Numbered from the stretch's first letter, positions 15,947-24,104 are shown. The stretch: DNA of 64,000 bases from a bacterium (GCA_004561445.1 SFVX01000001.1:682001-746000), one strand, 5' to 3'. The notes: a model not told the origin generated them from the sequence alone. Translations and numbers: made by a program.

Positions 15947-18805
15947 TTATTCCGAGAGTAATTTTAGCTTTTTATTGAAATCGTTCGCGAAGCGATACAA
16001 CGACTCTTCGCCGTCGGCGTTGAAGAACGCGACGCCTATGTTTTTGATTTCTTGATAGCCTTCTGCTTCGATATCTTTCATGAACTGTTTTTCTTCTAAA
16101 GTATCTCGGCTAGTCCCATCGAACGAAACTCTACCATTGTCGCTGACGTACTGCATAGTGGTTTCTTTCCATCTATCCTGTTCGATAATATGACCGCCTT
16201 TTGGTTCGATTATGCACTGGTAATACATTTTCTTATTTTTTGCGTCATTGATAATTAATAGATAATCTGGGAAGAATCTACGGCCAGCATCGCCGTGCTC
16301 AGTATCTGGACTATAGAAACAGTAGTCGAGCTCGTTTCTGATTACATATATTTCAGCTGACGGATATGCCTCATGGATTCTATCAATTTGTGATGCGCAC
16401 CACTTTACGAACTTCTTCTCCTCGCTCGTACCGTAATTTTCATCATATGCGTACCAAAGAGCATTCTTGACGTTATATTGTAATTCTGGCTTATTATTAT
16501 CGCTCTGCGCTTTAGAACGCTCGTCGTTCGTGATAAATACTTTCTCGCCAGTCTTTTCGTCAATTGTCGGGAATGACGTTAAGTAGATAGATTTTTCGCT
16601 ACCAAATATACTACGTAGCGGTTTTGGTCTGAACTTAATATCGCCGATAATGCGTGGCATATTTAGGTCGATTTTCTTTCGCACTTCTGGCAGAATAGTT
16701 CCAATAAGTAGTTGTAGCTTTTCGGTGGCAGTAAGACTGAAGATATCTTTGCCCTCTTCGTAGGTGTATTTAATCGTGAACTTAGGCAAATATATATTAA
16801 TTAGATCATCCACACTATTCATACCGACAATATGTTTGCGAATGTTTTCGAAACGGAAGAATCCGTTTTCTGAAGCCATAAGCGCCTTATCTATGATTTG
16901 GCGAGAGAAATACTTATCAGTTATTTTTATTTCATCGGTGCCTAAAGCCGCTGTTGCCTGGTTCTGCTCGCGATCACTCATGCCGACTGCGCGAAGATTA
17001 TAATTGCTCGCCGTGATTATTTTATTAAAGGTAGCATCAATTTCTTCGTCGGTAGTCTTTTTACGGTATATTTGACGGTTAGCCAACACGAAGCCATGCT
17101 GATATGTTTCGCTGTTGATGAATGACTCCTTCATGCGAATCGTACGGCGCTCTACGCCCTGATTTATGATTCCTTCGCCGAGTAAATCTTTCTGTAGATT
17201 CTCTAGAAAAACGCCGGTCTTCACGAAGTGGTAGACGAAAGTTTCGAGTACGCGTGCTGTATCATATGGATCATTATCGAATTTACGCTTATATTCGTCC
17301 GTTTCGCGGTTGAGATTAAGCGATTCGAAGAGCGTACCGCTATCGCGTTTGTATGTTCGTGGAAGCTTATATGGACAATAGCGCGCGCCACGACCAATTA
17401 GCTGAATATCTTGCAGAGAAACTTTCTTCGTAGCACTAATGTCGAAATGGATGATATCGTAAAGACTCAAGACGTCCCAACCCTCATTCAGCGCGTTTAC
17501 GGAGAAGATTGCGCGAATGCGATTGCGTGGGTCGTCGAGCTTTGCTAGTAATTCTGGGTTTTCTTTATCCTTACTATTGTAGACTAATGTATTTTCGTGC
17601 GCAAAGCTGAGCTTAATTGATGCTATGAAGGCATTTAGGCCATTCCAGTCGTTCGCATCGCCTTGTTGTACGAAGCCGTTCTTTGGATTTTCTAACCATC
17701 TGAACATATCAGCTAAAATCTCGTGTTCGTGCTCAACTTTATTGTTAGAACTTAATTCTTTGAGCTTCTGTAAATCTTCTACGCGAATCGAACCAATGAC
17801 ATTATCGAAGAATTTACGATCTTCTTCGCTTTGCGCGATTTTTGTCGATTTAAGCATTACGATGGGATTAATTGCTACATTCATCGTACGAGCCGCAAAG
17901 ACCTTGCGAAACTCACTTAAAGCGACTGCATTTATGATTAGTCGACGCTTCTGATCTTCGATATTAGTTTCCGTGTTGTACAGGAATCGAACATCCTTGC
18001 TATAGCCATCTTTATTGAACTGCAAGAAGTCATATTTATAGACAAGCTTGTCGCGATATTTATCACGAATATTTTCATTCTTCAGGTCGACTGTTGCCGT
18101 GAATTCTAGTAGCATGTTGTCCTTGCGCGCGTTCACTGCTTTCATGACTGCGCTTTCCCAGTTTAGGATTTCTTCCTGGTCACTTTTCTTGTTCGAGCGA
18201 GTATCGACGTTTAGGCGGTGTGCTTCATCAGCAATAATAACAATCTTGTTATCTTTGAATGAATCCATCGTGAGAACATCTTCTTTATCTGCGAGCAGGC
18301 GACTATATAGTAGTTGCGTGGAATAGAACATGAAGTTAATTGCACCACGTTGGCCATCATTTGGATCATCTACTACGCATACTTTTACGCGTTTGCCATT
18401 AATGCGAATGCCTTTCGGGTTAAAGTAATATTTTTCGAATTTGTAATTCGTAAAGTTTTCTTTGGCTTGCGTTTCGATTTGGACTTGATGGACGAGGAAT
18501 AAGAAGTTACGATAGCCTTTTTCGAATAGATATAGAACACAACAAGCCATTACGAGTGTTTTGCCGGTACCGGTAGCCATGTTGAATAACAGATGCTTGG
18601 CTTGAGCAGAATCTTTCTCGAAAAGATATATGAAATGCTTCAAGGCCAGCTCCTGGTATGGGCGCAAAGTGCGGCTAATATTGCTCGTAATATAGTCTGG
18701 GATTTCGTAGTTTTCTGCGAATTCAATGAAGTCCGGATTGTTTTCGATTTGATTAAATAGGAAGTTATTGAGGGTTTCGTTGACTTTTATCTTATTCTTC
18801 GTCAT
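15947..18805 (-). CDS. res: Type III restriction endonuclease Res subunit
   Basis: 952 aa. The superfamily 2 translocase shows Walker A GTGKT at 79-83, DEAH at 193-196, and motifs V/VI in NALNEGWD and QLIGRGARY. The C-terminal nuclease has D847 (FPDYLLI) and E867-x-K869 (IIEPKGGH), the PD-(D/E)xK triad. With Mod it would cleave DNA between two inverted recognition sites after ATP-driven communication. It overlaps the mod 3' end by 14 bp. No frameshift or missing motif is visible, so it looks functional. Length is normal for the family. Confidence 0.92.
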   Translation of the reverse strand: MTKNKIKVNETLNNFLFNQIENNPDFIEFAENYEIPDYITSNISRTLRPYQELALKHFIYLFEKDSAQAKHLLFNMATGTGKTLVMACCVLYLFEKGYRNFLFLVHQVQIETQAKENFTNYKFEKYYFNPKGIRINGKRVKVCVVDDPNDGQRGAINFMFYSTQLLYSRLLADKEDVLTMDSFKDNKIVIIADEAHRLNVDTRSNKKSDQEEILNWESAVMKAVNARKDNMLLEFTATVDLKNENIRDKYRDKLVYKYDFLQFNKDGYSKDVRFLYNTETNIEDQKRRLIINAVALSEFRKVFAARTMNVAINPIVMLKSTKIAQSEEDRKFFDNVIGSIRVEDLQKLKELSSNNKVEHEHEILADMFRWLENPKNGFVQQGDANDWNGLNAFIASIKLSFAHENTLVYNSKDKENPELLAKLDDPRNRIRAIFSVNALNEGWDVLSLYDIIHFDISATKKVSLQDIQLIGRGARYCPYKLPRTYKRDSGTLFESLNLNRETDEYKRKFDNDPYDTARVLETFVYHFVKTGVFLENLQKDLLGEGIINQGVERRTIRMKESFINSETYQHGFVLANRQIYRKKTTDEEIDATFNKIITASNYNLRAVGMSDREQNQATAALGTDEIKITDKYFSRQIIDKALMASENGFFRFENIRKHIVGMNSVDDLINIYLPKFTIKYTYEEGKDIFSLTATEKLQLLIGTILPEVRKKIDLNMPRIIGDIKFRPKPLRSIFGSEKSIYLTSFPTIDEKTGEKVFITNDERSKAQSDNNKPELQYNVKNALWYAYDENYGTSEEKKFVKWCASQIDRIHEAYPSAEIYVIRNELDYCFYSPDTEHGDAGRRFFPDYLLIINDAKNKKMYYQCIIEPKGGHIIEQDRWKETTMQYVSDNGRVSFDGTSRDTLEEKQFMKDIEAEGYQEIKNIGVAFFNADGEESLYRFANDFNKKLKLLSE

Positions 18806-20576
18806 CCTCTACCTCATCTTCTTTTATTTGGTAAAACCTCTCAGTCAATACGCGCTCCGCGTTGGTTACTTTGTATTTCGTGTCGTTCATTTCGGATAGA
18901 TTTAGATAGAACTGGTTTTCATCGAGAATATCTACAAGCAGTTGCTTGCGTTCGTCAAGGTTTTTAGAGCGGAAATTCTCATCTTTCTCGAATTCGTTTT
19001 TATCGAAGAAGAATTTCAAGAAAGCGTTCTTTTGCATATCTTCATAAATCTCTTCGAGTTCTGGAATAGTAATAGCTTCCATGATACGGTCGATGAAGTC
19101 TTGGTTGTATTTTTTGAGCTCGCAATAAACAAATGAGCCGCCGCCATTCCAATTTTCGAGCTCGGAAATGCCGCCTTTTTCTCCATCTATTACTTTCTGT
19201 AACCGTTTTTTAGTGACGGTCTCCATGTAGTCCATTTGCTCTACGCCAATCCATCTTCTGCCTTTTTTCATGGCTGCTGTAGCGGTTGTACCAGATCCAA
19301 TAAAGAAATCTAGAACGATGTCGTTTGGCCTTGTTGCGACCTCTATGATGTTTCCGATGAGTAATTCGGGTTTTGAGTTCTCGAATACTTTTTCGTTATC
19401 TTTTATCTCGAATACTTGTCGCAGATGTTCGGTTGCGTCTTGGTTTTGCCCCCAATCCAGTAATAGATCGGTTATTGTTTTGCCGGCGGTTAGTTCTTCA
19501 GAAGTCTTGTCTCGCCTAAAGGAATTATTAGCCGTGATGAATAGGAGGTCTTGTTCGCAGAATTTGGCAATTTCAGATTGTCCATTACGATATTTCGCCC
19601 TTGCCCTGAACGGATTAGTTGTTCTTCCGTTTTCTACGATTACGTCATCGAGAAATTCTGTTGTCATTGTTTTGTTTTGATAGACGCCTTTTCTTATTAC
19701 TGTGTTTTCTTGGCCCATATATCTAATACCGCTAGGTATTTCCATAACTGAATAATTGTTTGAGGCATTATCGATACGTTTAGTAGTGTCGGTCTGCTGA
19801 CCCAATTGGAGTTTTCCTATATTCTTTTCATTTTTCGCATAAACCAAAATTGGCTCTGTAATACCGGCCACTCTCGATAGAAATGATGGCTGTTTCTTTT
19901 TCTTCCATGTAAGTTGTGCTATGAAATTTTTTCGGCCAAAAATTTCATCTAAAAGCACGAATAGGTACGGGAATAATGGCGTCCCAACTCTCCCGTTTGC
20001 ATTCTCTCTCGAAGAGTCTATAGAGATAAATATTAGTCCGTCTTCGCTTAATAATTCTCGCGCTATCTCAAGCCTGTTTTTCATAAATACAAGCCATGAA
20101 GAATATGTAAAAGTGTCGTTATAGCCGAAGCCGTCATTTCCGGTATTATATGGCGGGTCAATATAGATGAGTTTTACTCTTCCGGCTAGTCTTTCCTTTA
20201 ATGTATGGAGAGCTAGCAAGTTATTACCCTTGATTAGTAAGTTCTGCTTCAGTTCGCCGTTCTCGTCGAAGAACTTGATATTGCTATTTTCGTCGAGTTC
20301 TTTTTCGCCATCTTTATCGATATATTTGAAGTTTGTCAGGACTTTAGGGTCTTCTAGAGTATCGATATCTTTGGCGTCAATTTTAATATTCAAAAAACGT
20401 TCTTCACGGCCGGCATCTTCCTTCGTCATGCCAGCCTCAAGAACGGCATCTTTAAATGGAAAACTCAACACTACCTCTGGGGAGTTTCCGATAAATTGTT
20501 TGTTACTTTTGTCGAATAGACCGATTTTGTTGCTGTATTCGGTATATCTACCTTTTTTGAGTGGGTCGCCCGCCAT
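18792..20576 (-). CDS. mod: Type III DNA adenine methyltransferase Mod subunit
   Basis: 594 aa from ATG 20576, which has CGGAG 4 nt upstream. An ORF extension to 20693 is open but its translation looks non-coding and it lacks an SD. Motif IV DPPY is at 140-143 and motif I FIGSGTT at 425-431; this order marks the beta class typical of type III Mod. The region between about 215 and 400 is the likely target-recognition domain. Mod methylates adenine in the recognition site and gives specificity to Res. The upstream leader can form alternative hairpins that hide the SD. Confidence 0.92.
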   Translation of the reverse strand: MAGDPLKKGRYTEYSNKIGLFDKSNKQFIGNSPEVVLSFPFKDAVLEAGMTKEDAGREERFLNIKIDAKDIDTLEDPKVLTNFKYIDKDGEKELDENSNIKFFDENGELKQNLLIKGNNLLALHTLKERLAGRVKLIYIDPPYNTGNDGFGYNDTFTYSSWLVFMKNRLEIARELLSEDGLIFISIDSSRENANGRVGTPLFPYLFVLLDEIFGRKNFIAQLTWKKKKQPSFLSRVAGITEPILVYAKNEKNIGKLQLGQQTDTTKRIDNASNNYSVMEIPSGIRYMGQENTVIRKGVYQNKTMTTEFLDDVIVENGRTTNPFRARAKYRNGQSEIAKFCEQDLLFITANNSFRRDKTSEELTAGKTITDLLLDWGQNQDATEHLRQVFEIKDNEKVFENSKPELLIGNIIEVATRPNDIVLDFFIGSGTTATAAMKKGRRWIGVEQMDYMETVTKKRLQKVIDGEKGGISELENWNGGGSFVYCELKKYNQDFIDRIMEAITIPELEEIYEDMQKNAFLKFFFDKNEFEKDENFRSKNLDERKQLLVDILDENQFYLNLSEMNDTKYKVTNAERVLTERFYQIKEDEVEDDEE

Positions 20577-20818
20577 ATCGCTCCGTTTCCACGGAAAAAT
20601 ACGAGTTCGGACGATTCCTACAAGGCGGTTAATAAAATTGGACGCTGTAGCAAGCGTCCAAACTTTTTTAACAACGGAGCGATAGCGTCCCATTGTCTAC
20701 AGCGTCCAATTCTAGACGCTATTCAAGACAACGGAGCCTATTCTCCGTTATTTTCCGTTGTTGTTATTAAATTAAAAGTTTGGACACTTTTATTTTATCA
20801 CAATGTCCAATTTGTTAA
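20577..20818 (-). promoter_or_regulatory. Structured leader of mod (possible RNA switch)
   Basis: In the mRNA, TATCGCTCCGTT (20684-20673) is the exact complement of AACGGAGCGATA (20587-20576), which contains the mod SD and reaches the ATG. Further upstream, AACGGAG (20749-20743) and CTCCGTT (20736-20730) offer competing pairings. A perfect 9-bp hairpin TTGGACGCT/AGCGTCCAA sits at 20638-20661. A TAAAAT near 20795 is the likely -10 box. Confidence 0.55.
20638..20668 (+). terminator. Plus-oriented terminator-like hairpin ahead of mod
   Basis: Perfect 9-bp stem with a 6-nt loop followed on the plus strand by ACTTTTTT. It opposes the direction of mod. Confidence 0.55.
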
Positions 20819-21286
20819 TTATTTTTTCGGATATTCCCAACTCTTCCGGATATAGACTCCATTCTCTTTGAGTACTTTGCGAACTGTATCGCCATTAACT
20901 CCTACGATGGCTCCGACTTCCTTTGGCGTCTTCATTTCGGCGTATAGCTCAATAATCTTTTTGACTAGCTCTGGTTTCTTTGACGCTAGATGAGATACTT
21001 CTATGCCATTACGTTTAAGCGTGTCGCTAATAGTTCTACGATGACAGCCAAAATCTGCCGCTAGTTTATATATAGAGGCTCCATTCTGATATCTTTTGCA
21101 AATGGTTTGAATCTCTAGCTTAGATAGGCGTTTTTGATGCTGAGTGATGGATCTAATAACTTTTTCTTTAGGATATGGGTATTTCGCATCGTCTGATTCT
21201 GTGGTATTATCAGTGGTAGATTTGACCTTATTGACATATTCCCATAATGTTGTATGGTTTGAATAAAGTTGCGATAGGTCCACCAT
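20819..21286 (-). CDS. Double-HTH DNA-binding protein, copy B
   Basis: 155 aa, the same length and almost the same sequence as copies A and C, with two HTH units in the same places. Differences are scattered synonymous and conservative changes (for example ICKRYQN in place of ICGRYQN). Nucleotide similarity to the other copies stops at the ATG and at the last codon. It lies directly upstream of the mod-res operon on the same strand, so it may regulate that operon. A plus-oriented terminator lies 46 nt upstream of its ATG. Confidence 0.75.
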   Translation of the reverse strand: MVDLSQLYSNHTTLWEYVNKVKSTTDNTTESDDAKYPYPKEKVIRSITQHQKRLSKLEIQTICKRYQNGASIYKLAADFGCHRRTISDTLKRNGIEVSHLASKKPELVKKIIELYAEMKTPKEVGAIVGVNGDTVRKVLKENGVYIRKSWEYPKK

Positions 21287-21331
21287 TACGCTAATGCTTT
21301 AAAGCGCTAAAGCGTTTTCTTATCTGAAAGA

Positions 21332-21355
21332 ATGTACCGTTTGGGTGCATTTTTT
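21332..21355 (+). terminator. Plus-oriented terminator upstream of HTH copy B
   Basis: ATGTACC/GGTGCAT stem with one G-T pair, GTTTG loop and six Ts. Same placement as for copies A and C. Confidence 0.65.
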
Positions 21356-21541
21356 GTTTTTCTGGAGCATTTTTGCTAGTCTTTTTACCCCCTTCTCGGG
21401 GTCGTCCACCCCTATAAAATAGGCAATCGGGGCGATTCGTGACGCTGGGAGCTAACTGGGGTGGGATGTACCGTTTGCTTTATTTTCGATAGTTGATTTT
21501 TATTCAAAAACGTCTCAATTCCGCTTACGTTAAAAAATAAC

Positions 21542-21592
21542 CTAAATGTTCTTATTCGAACTTTTGGGTATTTTTCTGACAATTTGCATTAT
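21542..21592 (-). pseudogene. Remnant of the 48-aa R-M-associated ORF
   Basis: The minus strand reads EIMQIVRKIPKSSNKNI and a stop, after an in-frame TGA. This aligns with the C-terminus of the ORF at 15795-15941 (AVAKIKSLNKKL), and the DNA around AAAAGTT-GAATAAGAA-TTTAGGT agrees closely at both places. Confidence 0.5.
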
Positions 21593-21637
21593 TTCTCATG
21601 GTGAGTCAGAATAGCCAAAACCAAGGAGAATCTCACG

Positions 21638-22021
21638 ATGGCAAGACTGACTAATAAAGAATATCTGGCACGGAGAGAGTTCTTGCAGAAATTATGGGAC
21701 AACGAGAAGACGCAGGGTGCTTTTTGTTTCTTGAGCCCCAATAAGCAGCAAACTCTACATCACTACTTCGCAACCAGTAAATATGACTGGACTAATGAGC
21801 AGGTGCTTGAGCATAGAAAAGCAATGAGCAAGAACGAGGCTTTTAGTGCCGGAAAGGCTTTCAATGAATTATGTAAGGTTCTGACCGGCGAGAAGAAAAG
21901 AGAGCCCGGAGTACGAGTTTATCCGCTTATGCGACAGGAAATTGATATAGAAAAGCTATGCCGGGCGTTATGGATGATCGCCGAGCAAGAGGCGAAAAAG
22001 CGCACAAATGACTCGTCGTGA
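21638..22021 (+). CDS. Hypothetical 127-aa protein
   Basis: Soluble, mixed-charge, mostly helical protein with no membrane segment. An AAGGAG 9 nt before the ATG fixes the start. It begins MARLTNKEYLAR and contains a central FSAGKAFNELCKVLTGEKK helix and a C-terminal IEKLCRALWMIAEQEAKK helix. I recognise no family. It is immediately followed (1 nt) by the promoter of the small RNA at 22032. It is one of the few plus-strand genes in the island; an RNA-binding role with that RNA is a speculation from position. Confidence 0.6.
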   Translation: MARLTNKEYLARREFLQKLWDNEKTQGAFCFLSPNKQQTLHHYFATSKYDWTNEQVLEHRKAMSKNEAFSAGKAFNELCKVLTGEKKREPGVRVYPLMRQEIDIEKLCRALWMIAEQEAKKRTNDSS

Positions 22022-22027
22022 TATAAT
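22022..22027 (+). promoter_or_regulatory. -10 box of the structured small RNA
   Basis: TATAAT directly after the 127-aa gene, placing a transcript start near 22033, the first base of the long stem. Confidence 0.6.
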
Positions 22028-22031
22028 TTAA

Positions 22032-22166
22032 GTGTCTATATTCATATTACAATCTAACAATCCGGAGCCATATTCTTGGCGGTTATCGAATTTAAACGGC
22101 ACCGCTAAGCACTTCGGTAACACCGGATTGTGATATGGATATAGACACCCTGCGGTGTCGTTTTTA
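22032..22166 (+). ncRNA. Probable structured small RNA with competing terminator
   Basis: Bases 22032-22054 pair with 22126-22148 as a continuous 23-bp helix in which the only two non-Watson-Crick positions are G-U pairs (22042/22138 and 22048/22132). Inside, 22078-22083 pairs with 22101-22106, and AATCCGG (22059-22065) can alternatively pair with CCGGATT (22123-22129). The 3' end GACACC (22144-22149) also forms the stem of a terminator with GGTGTC (22154-22159) plus GTTTTT, so the long helix and the terminator exclude each other at the overlap. A TATAAT at 22022 is spaced to start the RNA at the helix. No known RNA family is recognised. Confidence 0.6.
22144..22166 (+). terminator. Terminator of the small RNA / attenuator of the next gene
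   Basis: GACACC, CTGC loop, GGTGTC, then GTTTTT. It lies 48 nt before the downstream membrane-protein ATG. Confidence 0.75.
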
Positions 22167-22213
22167 TTTGCGCCGACGAAAACGCATATTATTAGGTGCA
22201 TAATGGGGAAACT

Positions 22214-23413
22214 ATGAAAGACAAGAATAATCCATCTCGCCGTTCCAAGGCTGCTCGAAAAAGTAGTAATGGCAAAAGAAAGCTTATTATTATTATGACA
22301 CTTCTAGTGCTGCTGCTTATTGCGGTAGCGGTTATTATTATTGTCTTCGTTGTCCTACCAAATCTAACAAAAGATCCTGACGCCACGGACGAAATACTTA
22401 CTTCCAATGGATACGAATCGCGTTTTAATTTTGGACAAAGCGGCTATAATCGCGCTGGTGAATGTATTGACAGCGGCGGAGTCATGAATAAGAAGAACTG
22501 CACTCGCGAAAATATGGACTTATATAACGGCGAATATCGAATTCATAGCTACAGCCAAGATCAGCCTCTTACGTTTGTATATAGCGGAAACATAATTGAG
22601 CGTAATCCGCTCGGAATTCTCGAAATTACAAAATGCGATGATGTCTGCGTGGTCTTGGGATATATTGAAACGGAGTTAACATACATTAAGTCATCATCTC
22701 TGAGTGATGACGCATGTTATAGCCAAATCTTTTCTACTCCTGAGTGGTTTAAGGATGAATATAAAATGTGTTCTAGCGATGAATTAAATAAGATGAATCA
22801 TTTGGCCGAAACGGTATCTGGAGATATTGATAAGCTAGGGCTCTCGCTTAAGGATCTGGTAAGATATTTTGAAGATTATTTAGATCATTCGGTTATTCCA
22901 AGAATAGAGGAATCTAAAGAAAACGTCTCTAAAGGATTATCCTACGTAGAAATCCGAAAGATGCTCGAGAATGATGGCTATCGATTTGTTTATAGTAAAA
23001 GCCTGAATGCGCTATCTATATCGTCGACAACTATAGAAAAAGAAGATTTTTATGGTTACACTCTCTATCCTACTATGGGCGATACGTTTGTATTAATGTA
23101 CGACAGTAATGGCAAGGTTACGAAGCTAATGTATAAAAACTACGATAATCGAACTAGCCTTGACGGTAATCTGCCGAATTCAGGTTATTCGGCGTTTTGG
23201 ATTCCAGATTCTGATGAATTTTATGGAGCTACCACATCCGAGAAGTGTATGTATAGTATAGATTATCCTAGCATGGAAAGTCATTATGATTGGAAATGCA
23301 GTAAAGAGGATATGGATGGCATAGATAGCGTATCGAAGAAATTCCTTTGGAGCTTGAGCAATATTGGAATTACTAGATCTGAGCTAGTGAAATTTGCAGA
23401 AAATTATATGTAA
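22214..23413 (+). CDS. Single-pass exported protein with a duplicated domain
   Basis: 399 aa from ATG 22214, preceded by a weak GGGGA; a GTG at 22196 is in frame but has no SD. A basic, Ser/Arg-rich start is followed by one long transmembrane helix (about 25-48). The outside part contains two related halves: EILTSNGYESRF and SGDIDKLGLSLKDLVRYFEDYL in the first, KMLENDGYRFVY and SNIGITRSELVKFAENYM in the second. Each half has a Cys-containing loop before the final helix. Family not recognised. It follows the small RNA, whose terminator could attenuate it. It could be a surface protein carried by the island. Confidence 0.65.
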   Translation: MKDKNNPSRRSKAARKSSNGKRKLIIIMTLLVLLLIAVAVIIIVFVVLPNLTKDPDATDEILTSNGYESRFNFGQSGYNRAGECIDSGGVMNKKNCTRENMDLYNGEYRIHSYSQDQPLTFVYSGNIIERNPLGILEITKCDDVCVVLGYIETELTYIKSSSLSDDACYSQIFSTPEWFKDEYKMCSSDELNKMNHLAETVSGDIDKLGLSLKDLVRYFEDYLDHSVIPRIEESKENVSKGLSYVEIRKMLENDGYRFVYSKSLNALSISSTTIEKEDFYGYTLYPTMGDTFVLMYDSNGKVTKLMYKNYDNRTSLDGNLPNSGYSAFWIPDSDEFYGATTSEKCMYSIDYPSMESHYDWKCSKEDMDGIDSVSKKFLWSLSNIGITRSELVKFAENYM

Positions 23414-23438
23414 AGAAGGTATTGAGCGAGGCCTTGTG

Positions 23439-23906
23439 CTATTCCTTCGGATACTCCCAGCTCTTCCGGATATAGATTCCGTTCTCTTTGAGGACTTTGC
23501 GAACAGTATCACTACCAACCCCTACGATGGCTCCAACCTCTTTTGGAGTCTTCATCTCGGCGTATAGCTCTATGATACGCTTGACCAGTTCTGGTTTTGT
23601 GGCGGCTTGGTGGGATACCTCAACGCCATTACGTTTGAGCGTGTCGCTAATAGTTCTACGATGACAGCCAAAATCTGCCGCTAGTTTATATATAGAGGCT
23701 CCATTCTGATATCTTTCGCAAATGGTTTGAATTTCTAGCTTAGATAGGCGTTTTTGATGCTGAGTGATGGATCTTATGACTTTTTCTTTAGGATATGGGT
23801 ATTTCGCATCGTCTGATTCTGGGGTATTATCAGGGGTAGATTTGATCTTATTGACATATTCCCATAATGTTGTATGGTTTGAATAAAGTTGCGATAGGTC
23901 CACCAT
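23439..23906 (-). CDS. Double-HTH DNA-binding protein, copy C
   Basis: 155 aa and the third near-identical copy, with the same two HTH units. The region coding ATKPELVKRII and VGSDTVRKV differs more from copy A, while the middle part is closer to copy B at the nucleotide level, a mosaic that suggests gene conversion. Similarity again ends at the ATG and at the last codon. A plus-oriented terminator lies 14 nt upstream. It is convergent with the exported-protein gene, so read-through from that gene would be antisense to it. Confidence 0.75.
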   Translation of the reverse strand: MVDLSQLYSNHTTLWEYVNKIKSTPDNTPESDDAKYPYPKEKVIRSITQHQKRLSKLEIQTICERYQNGASIYKLAADFGCHRRTISDTLKRNGVEVSHQAATKPELVKRIIELYAEMKTPKEVGAIVGVGSDTVRKVLKENGIYIRKSWEYPKE

Positions 23907-23919
23907 TTTGGATTCCACT

Positions 23920-23951
23920 GCACTTATCGTTATCTGGTAAGTGTATTTTTT
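23920..23951 (+). terminator. Plus-oriented terminator upstream of HTH copy C
   Basis: CACTTA/TAAGTG stem extended by a G-T pair and C-G, then TATTTTTT. Confidence 0.6.
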
Positions 23952-24063
23952 GTTTATTTAAGACGGTTGAAGAAGCCGTGAAAGTATCTGCGAGTAGAAC
24001 ATGTGCGGTAAAAGGGCGTTTGGCTGTCTATGTAGCCGTCATTAACTGCCGTTGTTTTTGATA

Positions 24064-24104
24064 TAAAGATAGCCGCCTCATCGACTATGAGTCTGAGGCG
24101 GCTA
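24064..24104 (-). terminator. Terminator after rubrerythrin operon
   Basis: Perfect 11-bp stem TAGCCGCCTCA/TGAGGCGGCTA followed on the minus strand by TCTTTAT. It marks the right edge of the island. Confidence 0.65.

Larger units (their letters stand above)
21287..21637. other. Non-coding, structured interval between copy B and the 127-aa gene
   Basis: No full gene. It holds the terminator at 21332-21355, a 12-bp direct repeat ATGTACCGTTTG (21332-21343 and 21466-21477), a GC-rich part with CCACCCC (21406-21412) complementary to GGGGTGG (21458-21464), a TATAAA near 21413, and a remnant of the 48-aa ORF at 21542-21592. Confidence 0.5.

Noticed and set aside
20577..20693. N-terminal extension of Mod to 20693
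   Set aside because: No SD, and the stretch is built of inverted repeats; ATG 20576 has CGGAG at proper spacing.
22059..22129. tRNA-like fold inside the small RNA (AATCCGG/CCGGATT)
   Set aside because: No T-loop, D-loop or anticodon arm in the right places.
22032..22148. Retron msr/msd RNA (end repeats)
   Set aside because: No reverse transcriptase gene is nearby and no branching-G context is clear.
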